From an uncultured Flavobacteriaceae bacterium (GTDB taxonomy: Bacteria > Bacteroidota > Bacteroidia > Flavobacteriales > Flavobacteriaceae), in NCBI GenBank assembly GCA_937901915.1, contig CALGUD010000014.1, forward strand, positions 1 through 28,634: a DNA stretch of 28,634 nt, written 5' to 3'. The translations under genes were made by a program, and so were the position numbers. A model generated the notes under the pieces. It saw only the letters and a program-made list of their open reading frames with translations. It ran no database searches and was not told where the DNA came from. Position 1 is the stretch's first letter, and each line of letters begins with the position of its first letter. Below are positions 22,635 to 28,634 of the stretch, one piece after another.

Positions 22635-23585
22635 TTATAAACTACCTGTTACTATTACATTAAGTGACAGATTCATACTTGAAGTCACATGAATATTGTT
22701 TAATGCAATATCGGTTAGTGATTCTACAGAAAGCATTCCGTTGAACTCAAATTCACCATCCTCGTCTTCATCGGTATAGGAAGCATAGTGCACTTCATAA
22801 TTTCCTTCTGAAAGAAAATTCAATTCGTAAGAGCTGTCTGCAGAACTTACAATACTGCTGGTTACTGCATTGGCAAATTGAATATTACTTTCTCCCTGAG
22901 TTTCAGCTTCCGCAGCTGTGTATGTGCCTGTTTCGTAAGCATATACTATAACCAGGTCTGTTGTTTCTTCCACATCGGAAACTGTACCGGTAACCGTTCC
23001 CGCTTTTACACTATTTACCAATCTTAGCCCCGCGGATAATTCAGCATTTGTAACAAAATCATACTGATCGGTGGTTTCACCAGACTCAGTAATTGTTTTT
23101 CTAAGGTCAAAATCGATAATGATTTCATTAGTAGCCGAAGCAATGATCTCTACCTCATCATTTATAGATATTTCATTAACACTAGCTTCTAATTGGTGTT
23201 TAACCCCGTCTACGGTTTCAATATAAGCTCCCGGAAAATTTCCTTGTGCATCTGCTTCATAATCCAGTACAAGGCTCACATTAGAAACAGTTCCTGCTTT
23301 AAGGTCTATATTACCCAAAGTTGATATTGTTCCGTTTTGAAGTGTCATAAGGTCTATTGTAGTTTTGCTGAAACCTTCAAGGGAAACACCATCTATTTTT
23401 ACATCGGTAATAGTTACAACTGCTGCCGTTACATTGGCATTATCTATAGGCGCATCGGTAATGGCTACAGAAGTGTTGTACGTTTCACTGTTGGGATCTT
23501 GATTGTCTGTGTTATCATCATCAGAACATGAAATAAACCCCATGATCACTGCTAAAATTCCAAATTTGAATACTAAATTTTTCAT
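22635..23585 (-). CDS. DUF4382-like domain lipoprotein
   Basis: A 316-residue lipoprotein with lipobox MGFISC (Cys20) and acidic linker SDDDNTDNQD. Residues about 38-175 fit the DUF4382 pattern: VAITDAPIDNANVTAAVVTI, DVKIDGVSLEGF, TIDLMTLQNGTIS, LKAGTVSNVSLVLDYEADAQ and FDLRKTITE. The second half (about 190-316) is a beta-sandwich-like segment with GTVTGTVSDVEETTDLVIVY and YASYTDEDEDGEFEF, resembling a carboxypeptidase-like or Ig-like add-on domain. It probably faces the periplasm or cell surface; no function is known for the family. It is flanked by its own terminator downstream and a 121-bp gap upstream. Confidence 0.75.
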   Translation of the reverse strand: MKNLVFKFGILAVIMGFISCSDDDNTDNQDPNSETYNTSVAITDAPIDNANVTAAVVTITDVKIDGVSLEGFSKTTIDLMTLQNGTISTLGNIDLKAGTVSNVSLVLDYEADAQGNFPGAYIETVDGVKHQLEASVNEISINDEVEIIASATNEIIIDFDLRKTITESGETTDQYDFVTNAELSAGLRLVNSVKAGTVTGTVSDVEETTDLVIVYAYETGTYTAAEAETQGESNIQFANAVTSSIVSSADSSYELNFLSEGNYEVHYASYTDEDEDGEFEFNGMLSVESLTDIALNNIHVTSSMNLSLNVIVTGSL

Positions 23586-23643
23586 AACTAATAATTTTAA
23601 TGTTTGTTAATAATCTATTTAAATTATGCGTGAGTTGTCCAAC

Positions 23644-23667
23644 CTCAGGAAGTCGCCACTTTCTGAG
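23644..23667 (-). terminator. Hairpin after the lipoprotein gene at 23707
   Basis: CTCAGGAAGT (23644-23653) and ACTTTCTGAG (23658-23667) pair over loop CGCC with one G-T. There is no clear T-run on the minus strand, so termination is uncertain. The surrounding gap also holds a short direct repeat ATAATTTTAATGT (about 23590 and 23670). Confidence 0.3.
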
Positions 23668-23706
23668 TGATAATTTTAATGTGTTGATTGATTTTTTCTG
23701 CTAAAG

Positions 23707-24360
23707 TCAGTTACTACAGCTGTCTAGGATAGCTTCCAGTTCGGCATCACTCTGAACTGTGACTTCTGAGTCTTGTTCTGTAGTTACTGTTATGGGATAA
23801 TTAATTGTATATACATCATTTTCATTTAAATTTTCAATAAAAACATACATGTTTTCATTGCTATTGATGGTGAAATCATTTTGAACTTGTGCATTTGTTG
23901 AGGTAAAAACCTGAATTGGAAAATTAATATCTGCACATGTAACAGGCCCTTCATTATTTTCTGTTAAAGTTTCACAGTCATCAACCACTTGGTTAAATTC
24001 CTCTTCGCTATTAATAACTGTTTCTGTATAATCATAATTCGTTATTGTTATTGGGAAAAATAGTTCTACCACATCGGTTTCGCCAATTAGGTTGAGGTCA
24101 GTAAGAGTAGAGATATTGGTTTCTATTCCGTTTAAAAGAACACTTACTGGCAACTGAACGGCAAAACAGGGAGCATTATCAAGTACATCATCTAATGAAC
24201 CATCAAACATAGTGTTTCTTTGTGCTTTTGACGTAAAAACAGACTCGCTGTTATTTGTCTCTTCAGTAGATGTATCAATATCAATATCATCCTGGCAAGA
24301 TATAATTGTCAAAAGGACAATCAATGAAGTCATACTTTTTATATATGTTTTTATTTCCAT
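23707..24360 (-). CDS. Lipoprotein with two copies of one domain, function unknown
   Basis: A 217-residue lipoprotein with lipobox TIISC (Cys22) and an acidic linker. Two copies of one unit follow: residues 65-129 and 142-215. Each starts with Cys then a FPI/LPV strand, has a central FFPITITNYD or NYPITVTTEQ strand, then a SEEEFNQVVDDC or SDAELEAILDSC helix ending in Cys. Each unit may hold one disulfide between its first and last Cys. A candidate ECF-sigma promoter element (24377-24410, read leftward) lies 17 bp upstream of the start, and a second copy is 80 bp further up. It may therefore be a target of the sigma factor encoded at 24535. Confidence 0.7.
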   Translation of the reverse strand: MEIKTYIKSMTSLIVLLTIISCQDDIDIDTSTEETNNSESVFTSKAQRNTMFDGSLDDVLDNAPCFAVQLPVSVLLNGIETNISTLTDLNLIGETDVVELFFPITITNYDYTETVINSEEEFNQVVDDCETLTENNEGPVTCADINFPIQVFTSTNAQVQNDFTINSNENMYVFIENLNENDVYTINYPITVTTEQDSEVTVQSDAELEAILDSCSN

Positions 24361-24376
24361 GATATGTTGTTTTCAG

Positions 24377-24410
24377 AGGTAAGACACCTCAGTTTTTATT
24401 TACCCTACCT
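24377..24410 (-). promoter_or_regulatory. Candidate ECF-sigma promoter element, copy 1 (leftward)
   Basis: Read on the minus strand it has AGGTAGGGTAAAT (-35-like), 11 bp, then GGTGTCTTACCT (-10-like). The distance from GGG to GTCTTA is the same as in copies 2 and 3. It ends 17 bp before the start codon of the lipoprotein gene (24360). Confidence 0.5.
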
Positions 24411-24456
24411 TTAGTGTTATTATTTTTGAAATAATTGTTTTATTGTTGCTTTGTAC

Positions 24457-24491
24457 AGGTAAGACAACTAAAAAATTGTTTTCCCTACCCT
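24457..24491 (-). promoter_or_regulatory. Candidate ECF-sigma promoter element, copy 2 (leftward)
   Basis: On the minus strand it reads AGGGTAGGGAAAAC, a T-rich spacer and GTTGTCTTACCT. It is nearly identical to copy 3 but points the other way, toward the lipoprotein gene. It lies 43 bp before the sigma gene start (24535), so it could also serve as a site that controls the sigma gene. Confidence 0.5.
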
Positions 24492-24534
24492 GAAAGTAAT
24501 TTTTTTTACTTTTATGTCATAATAATTAATGTAA

Positions 24535-25056
24535 ATGTCTGAAACTATAGCCGAACTTTGTAAAGACCCTGTCTTTAATTCTTTTTACCTGGAGCATGCC
24601 GAATCGTTGTTTAGCTTTATGTACTACAGATGTGGCGATAAAGACCAGGCAAAAGATTTAATGCAGGAAGCTTTTATGAAAGTTTGGGATAAGTGTGGTG
24701 AAATTAATTTTGACAAAGCAAAGACATACCTTTTTTCAACAGCGAACAACTTATTTTTAAATGTAGTAAAACATAAAAAAGTAGTTTTAGAATATACAAA
24801 AATGGAACCTGCAAAGGAGTCAACCAATGAAGACCCGGAATTTATAATGCAGGAAAGTGAGTATATGAGAAAGTTACAAAACGCTATTGCCAATTTAACA
24901 GATGCCCAGCGTGAGGTTTTTTTGTTAAACAGGATGGAAGGAAAAAAATACAGGGAAATAGCCAATATGTTGGGTGTTTCCATTAAAGCTGTTGAAAAGA
25001 GAATGATGGGTGCATTGACCAGGCTAAGAGAAGAATTCGAATATTTTAAAAGTTAG
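24535..25056 (+). CDS. ECF sigma factor
   Basis: A 173-residue sigma-70-family protein. Region 2: SFYLEHAESLFSFMYYRCGD, QAKDLMQEAFMKVWDKCGEI, KAKTYLFSTANNLFLNVVKH. Region 4: AIANLTDAQREVFLLNRMEG, KKYREIANMLGVSIKAVEKR, GALTRLREEF. It is shorter than the sigma factor at 10231 and of a different subgroup. The anti-sigma gene follows after 55 bp and the receptor gene after that, giving a sigma, anti-sigma, receptor operon in one direction. A candidate autoregulatory element (25055-25086) overlaps its TAG stop codon, so the two downstream genes can be boosted once sigma is free. Confidence 0.92.
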   Translation: MSETIAELCKDPVFNSFYLEHAESLFSFMYYRCGDKDQAKDLMQEAFMKVWDKCGEINFDKAKTYLFSTANNLFLNVVKHKKVVLEYTKMEPAKESTNEDPEFIMQESEYMRKLQNAIANLTDAQREVFLLNRMEGKKYREIANMLGVSIKAVEKRMMGALTRLREEFEYFKS

Positions 25057-25086
25057 GGTAGGGAAAACAACTTTTTAGTTGTCCTA
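25055..25086 (+). promoter_or_regulatory. Candidate ECF-sigma promoter element, copy 3 (rightward)
   Basis: AGGGTAGGGAAAAC, a T-rich spacer and GTTGTCCTA lie directly ahead of the anti-sigma gene (start 25112). GGG-to-GTC spacing equals that of the two leftward copies. It begins on the last two bases of the sigma gene's TAG stop codon. Confidence 0.55.
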
Positions 25087-25111
25087 TGTATAGAAAAGCT
25101 CAAGAAAGACC

Positions 25112-26017
25112 ATGCAGAATAAAGAAACCATACTAAAATGGCTCAATAATGACCTTACGGAAGCTGAACTTAAAGAGTTCAGCAAAACCGAAGATTATAC
25201 TGCATTGGTAGCTGTTATTGAAAGAACAAAAGGATTTAAAAAGCCTGAATTTAATGCAGAAGAGGCTTTGGCAGAATTTAATACCATGAAAAAGCCAAAA
25301 ACAAAGATAGTTAGGCTTAACCCTGTAAAAAGATGGTTGGCCGTGGCATCATCAGTAATATTATTGATCTCATTGTCTCTCTTATTTTTTGATACGAATA
25401 AAGTTATAAGAACAGATTTTGCCGAAACTATATCCGTAGAATTACCCGATAATTCTGAAGTAATCGTAAATGCAGGCTCAAGAATTGAATATTCCGATAA
25501 AAAATGGGAGAAAGAACGAAAAGTCTCCTTAACCGGGGAAGCTTTTTTTAAGGTAACCGGAGGAAACACTTTTGATGTAGAGACTGATTTGGGAACGGTA
25601 ACCGTGGTTGGGACACAGTTTAATATCCGACAGCGAAATGGCTTCTTTGAGGTATATTGTTATGAAGGAAAAGTAAAAGTAACTACACAGGGTAAAGAAA
25701 TATTTTTAATTCGTGGACAGTATTTAGCATTTGTAAATGGTGAATTAAGAGAAGTTTCAACGTTCAGTAATGCATCCCCCGATTGGTTAAACAATGAAAG
25801 TAATTTTAACAACGTTCCTTTTAACCTTGTTTTAGAAGAACTGGAACGACAATTTGGGGTTAAGGTAAACACAGATGCCGATATGACGCAAAAGAACTTT
25901 ACAGGAGGGTTTAGCCATGCCAGCTTGGAATCGGCATTAGAATCTGTTACCTTTCCTTTAAATATGAAGTATGAGATTGTGAATGATAACACAGTTAAAC
26001 TGTATTCAAACAATTAA
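25112..26017 (+). CDS. FecR-like transmembrane anti-sigma factor
   Basis: A 301-residue inner-membrane protein. The cytosolic N-terminal part (1-72; ILKWLNNDLTEAELKEF) binds the sigma factor. One membrane segment follows (about 74-93, KRWLAVASSVILLISLSLLF), then a periplasmic FecR domain (about 105-210; VELPDNSEVIVNAGSRIEY, LTGEAFFKVTGG, VVGTQFNIRQR, CYEGKVKV) and a DUF4974-type end (FNLVLEELERQFGVKVN, FTGGFSHASLESALESV). It should pass the receptor's signal to the sigma factor at 24535. The receptor gene starts 1 bp after its stop codon. Confidence 0.9.
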   Translation: MQNKETILKWLNNDLTEAELKEFSKTEDYTALVAVIERTKGFKKPEFNAEEALAEFNTMKKPKTKIVRLNPVKRWLAVASSVILLISLSLLFFDTNKVIRTDFAETISVELPDNSEVIVNAGSRIEYSDKKWEKERKVSLTGEAFFKVTGGNTFDVETDLGTVTVVGTQFNIRQRNGFFEVYCYEGKVKVTTQGKEIFLIRGQYLAFVNGELREVSTFSNASPDWLNNESNFNNVPFNLVLEELERQFGVKVNTDADMTQKNFTGGFSHASLESALESVTFPLNMKYEIVNDNTVKLYSNN

Positions 26018-26018
26018 T

Positions 26019-28532
26019 ATGAAAAGAAGTCTATTTCTTTTCTTGTCATTATTTTCAATCCAGGCCTTTGCACAAGAGAAGTTTCCGGTAGCGGAAGCTT
26101 TTGAAGTTTTGGAACAACGCTATGAAATACGTTTTTCTTATGTTAAAAGTGACCTTGAAAATATATATGTATCACTTCCTACTGAAGCGATTTCCCTTAC
26201 CGAAGCCGTTCAAGTGTTAAATACACATCCTTTACTTAGTTTTAAACTGATAGATAACACAAGGATAGCAGTAGCATTTAAGGATAAAATTAGTATATGT
26301 GCCTTTGTTGCAGATGAAACTACACAACAAGTCTTGCCCGCAGCATCTGTTTATATTTCAACTCAAAAAGCCACAGTAACCAATGAGGATGGGAAGTTTG
26401 TATTGGAAGATTCCGATCCGCATGCCCAATTAACAATTAGTTATATGGGGTATGAGACTAAACAATTAACTGTTTCTGAAATTGTTGGGCAAACCGTTAA
26501 CTGCCCCATAATTTTATTACAACCAATACAGTATGAGTTAAGCGAGGTAGTGGTTACCAATATTTTTACTACGGGGATAAATCAAAGAATTGATGGGAGT
26601 ATTGACATGTCGACTAAAGATTTCGGAATATTACCGGGACTTGTAGATGCCGATGTATTACAAACCATACAGATCTTACCCGGAGTAGAAAGTGTAAATG
26701 AATCTGTTGCCGATATAAATATACGGGGTGGAAGCCATGACCAGAACCTCATAGTATGGGATGATATAAAAATGTATCACTCCGGGCATTTTTTTGGACT
26801 GATCTCTTCTTTTAATCCGCAAATAACCAATAAAATAAGTGTTGTTAAAAACGGAACCAGCGCGGAATTTACCGATGGTATTTCAGGCACTATTAATATG
26901 CAGTCAGATAATGAAGTTAATGAGAAATTTAGTGGGAGTGTAGGTAGTAATATGATCAGTGCTGATGCCGTATTTCAGATCCCAATAAATGAAAAATTTG
27001 CTTTTCATTTATCAGGGAGGCGTTCTTTCACGGATATCTACGCTTCACCGGCGTATGATGCCTATTTTAAACGTAGTTTCCAGGATTCTAAAGTAACTGG
27101 TGTAGAAAATGAAAATAGAGAAACAAATTCTGATTTCTTTTTTTATGATTTCAGCTCCAAGATTTTATATGATATCAATGACAAGCATAAATTAAGGGTG
27201 AGTTTATTAAATGTGTATAATGACCTCGTATATGAAGAGAAAATAGCAAATGTAGAAAACCCGGAGACGCTAAAAAGTTCGTTGACGCAAGAGAATCTGG
27301 GACTTGGAGCGTCATTAACCAGTCAATGGAATTCTTTCCAAACAGAATTAACAGCTTACTATACGAAATATGGCCTCGAAGCTTTTGATGAAAAAGCCGA
27401 CACAGACCAAAAATTGCTTCAGCATAATGAAGTATTGGAAACCGAAATTAAATTCAATTTAAAATATAAGATTTCAGATGACCTGTCATGGTTGTCAGGC
27501 TATAGTTTTACCGAAACCGGGACAAAAAATGCCAGTTTTGTTCAAAACCCTACCTACCAGATTGTCAAAAAAAATGTAATGCGTGAACATGGGCTATATT
27601 CAGAATTTTCATATTTAAAAGATGCTACTTATTTAAGGGTTGGTGCCAGAGGTAATTATTTAGAACATTTAGGATTGTTTTTGGTTGAACCACGACTTAG
27701 TTTAAATCAAAAATTGTCGGATGCATTTTCCCTGAAATTACAAGGCGAATTTAAACACCAGGCAACTACCCAGTTTGTAGATTTAAATGAGGATTTTTTA
27801 GGTGTTGAAAGCCGGCGTTGGGTAGTTAGTGACGATGAAACGATTCCTTTGCTAAAGAGCAGGCAGGTATCGGTAGGAGTGGATTATAAAAATAATGGGT
27901 GGTTTATTGAGTTGACCGGATTCTATAAAAATATTGAAGGTATTATCACGGAAAGCCAGGAATTCAATGTTCAGAATCAATATGACGGATTTACGGGTTC
28001 GGGTAGTGCAATAGGGGCTGAGTTTTTATTGAGTAAACGATTTATAGATGGAAATACCTGGATAAGTTACACGTACAATGATAATCAGTATAAATTTGAG
28101 GAAGTGTCCGCAAATAGTTTCCCCGCAAACTTTAATATTACACATTCGTTTTCAGTAGGGGCGGCCTATAATATTTATAAAAATTTAAAGGTATCTACAG
28201 GATTTATCTGGAAAACAGGCAGGCCCTATACAAAGCCTATTGAAAATGAACAAACCTTCCAGGACGGAAACTTTACAAAGGTTAATTATGAAGAACCTAA
28301 TCAGCATAATTTACCCGATTATATGCGGGTCGATGCCAGTATTTCATATAATCATGATTTTACTGATACATCTTCACTCTCACTGATTTTAGGGGGCTTA
28401 AATTTTTTAAATCGAAAGAATGTAATTAACCGTTATTATCGGGTCTCTCCTGATAACAGTGAAATGGCACAAGAAATTGAGAATTTGTCATTGGCATTTG
28501 TTCCTAATATTTCATTCAGGTTTAATTTTTAA
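26019..28532 (+). CDS. TonB-dependent receptor with STN-like and carboxypeptidase-like N-terminal domains
   Basis: An 837-residue outer-membrane protein. ATG 26019 gives a clean signal peptide (MKRSLFLFLSLFSIQAFAQ). An STN-like domain (about 20-88) should touch the FecR-like protein. A carboxypeptidase-like domain follows (92-165; QQVLPAASVYISTQ, TNEDGKFVLED, TISYMGYETKQL), then the plug (about 200-310; ADVLQTIQILPGVESVNE, INIRGGSHDQNLIVWDD, FTDGISGTINM) and a barrel ending in VPNISFRFNF. It is shorter than SusC proteins, lacks the SusC signature and has no SusD partner, so a small ligand such as a siderophore, peptide or metal complex is more likely than a glycan. It is the last gene of the sigma operon. 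Confidence 0.92.
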   Translation: MKRSLFLFLSLFSIQAFAQEKFPVAEAFEVLEQRYEIRFSYVKSDLENIYVSLPTEAISLTEAVQVLNTHPLLSFKLIDNTRIAVAFKDKISICAFVADETTQQVLPAASVYISTQKATVTNEDGKFVLEDSDPHAQLTISYMGYETKQLTVSEIVGQTVNCPIILLQPIQYELSEVVVTNIFTTGINQRIDGSIDMSTKDFGILPGLVDADVLQTIQILPGVESVNESVADINIRGGSHDQNLIVWDDIKMYHSGHFFGLISSFNPQITNKISVVKNGTSAEFTDGISGTINMQSDNEVNEKFSGSVGSNMISADAVFQIPINEKFAFHLSGRRSFTDIYASPAYDAYFKRSFQDSKVTGVENENRETNSDFFFYDFSSKILYDINDKHKLRVSLLNVYNDLVYEEKIANVENPETLKSSLTQENLGLGASLTSQWNSFQTELTAYYTKYGLEAFDEKADTDQKLLQHNEVLETEIKFNLKYKISDDLSWLSGYSFTETGTKNASFVQNPTYQIVKKNVMREHGLYSEFSYLKDATYLRVGARGNYLEHLGLFLVEPRLSLNQKLSDAFSLKLQGEFKHQATTQFVDLNEDFLGVESRRWVVSDDETIPLLKSRQVSVGVDYKNNGWFIELTGFYKNIEGIITESQEFNVQNQYDGFTGSGSAIGAEFLLSKRFIDGNTWISYTYNDNQYKFEEVSANSFPANFNITHSFSVGAAYNIYKNLKVSTGFIWKTGRPYTKPIENEQTFQDGNFTKVNYEEPNQHNLPDYMRVDASISYNHDFTDTSSLSLILGGLNFLNRKNVINRYYRVSPDNSEMAQEIENLSLAFVPNISFRFNF

Positions 28533-28588
28533 GTTTAAATATTTGTGAACAGACGTAATAAAAAAAGCAGGTTTTTTAACTATTCATG

Positions 28589-28617
28589 GTCGGAAGATTA
28601 TTCTTCCGACTTTTTTT
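28589..28617 (+). terminator. Terminator after the receptor operon
   Basis: GTCGGAAGA (28589-28597) pairs perfectly with TCTTCCGAC (28602-28610) over TTAT and is followed by seven T. It ends the sigma, anti-sigma, receptor transcript. Confidence 0.85.
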
Positions 28618-28634
28618 GTTATATATTGTTATTT

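Noticed and set aside
1..28634. CRISPR array or cas genes
   Set aside because: No regularly spaced direct repeats of 24-40 bp and no Cas protein motifs were seen.

Overview
The window comes from a member of the Bacteroidetes, most likely family Flavobacteriaceae. The signs are a SusC/SusD outer-membrane pair, two FecI/FecR-type sigma/anti-sigma loci feeding TonB-dependent receptors with STN and carboxypeptidase-like N-termini, many short-signal lipoproteins with a Cys lipobox, a PorT-like beta-barrel protein, TAnnTTTG-type -7 promoter boxes, and very A+T-rich DNA. It splits into two unlike halves at about position 10,200.

Positions 1 to about 10,200 look like the right part of an integrated mobile element. 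The right edge is a short stretch matching the T-arm and 3' acceptor strand of a tRNA, followed by a tRNA-type terminator, as expected for a tRNA attachment site. The integrase and left end are outside the window. From left to right the island holds: (a) two small XRE regulators, each divergent from a lipoprotein gene, with palindromes between them; (b) a replication-like block with a conserved small protein, a second small protein, a promoter followed by about 330 nt of RNA predicted to fold, a 480-residue protein with family-A-like polymerase palm motifs, and a GIY-YIG nuclease; (c) a RadC/JAB protein followed by the frameshifted tail of a second GIY-YIG-type protein; (d) a four-gene cassette of PP2C-like phosphatase, winged-helix/PD-(D/E)xK nuclease-like protein, unknown (possibly barrel-fold) protein, and Hanks-type Ser/Thr kinase. 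Cassette (d) is the best candidate for an undescribed phosphorylation-controlled defence system. The RNA plus polymerase pair in (b) is the second.

Positions 10,230 to 28,634 look like core chromosome. An ECF sigma gene is divergent from its FecR-like anti-sigma gene, followed by SusC and SusD genes; no carbohydrate-active hydrolase is present, so the substrate cannot be named. Next come a GT4 glycosyltransferase, a tandem pair of META-domain-like lipoproteins, an EcsC-family protein and a lipoprotein. A minus-strand series follows: beta-barrel protein, metzincin-like lipoprotein protease, DUF4382-like lipoprotein, and a duplicated-domain lipoprotein. The window ends with a second sigma, anti-sigma and receptor operon. 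Three copies of a 32-35 bp element with fixed internal spacing lie around this sigma gene and fit the target promoter of that sigma factor.

All functional calls rest on motif reading by eye. No database or folding search was run.
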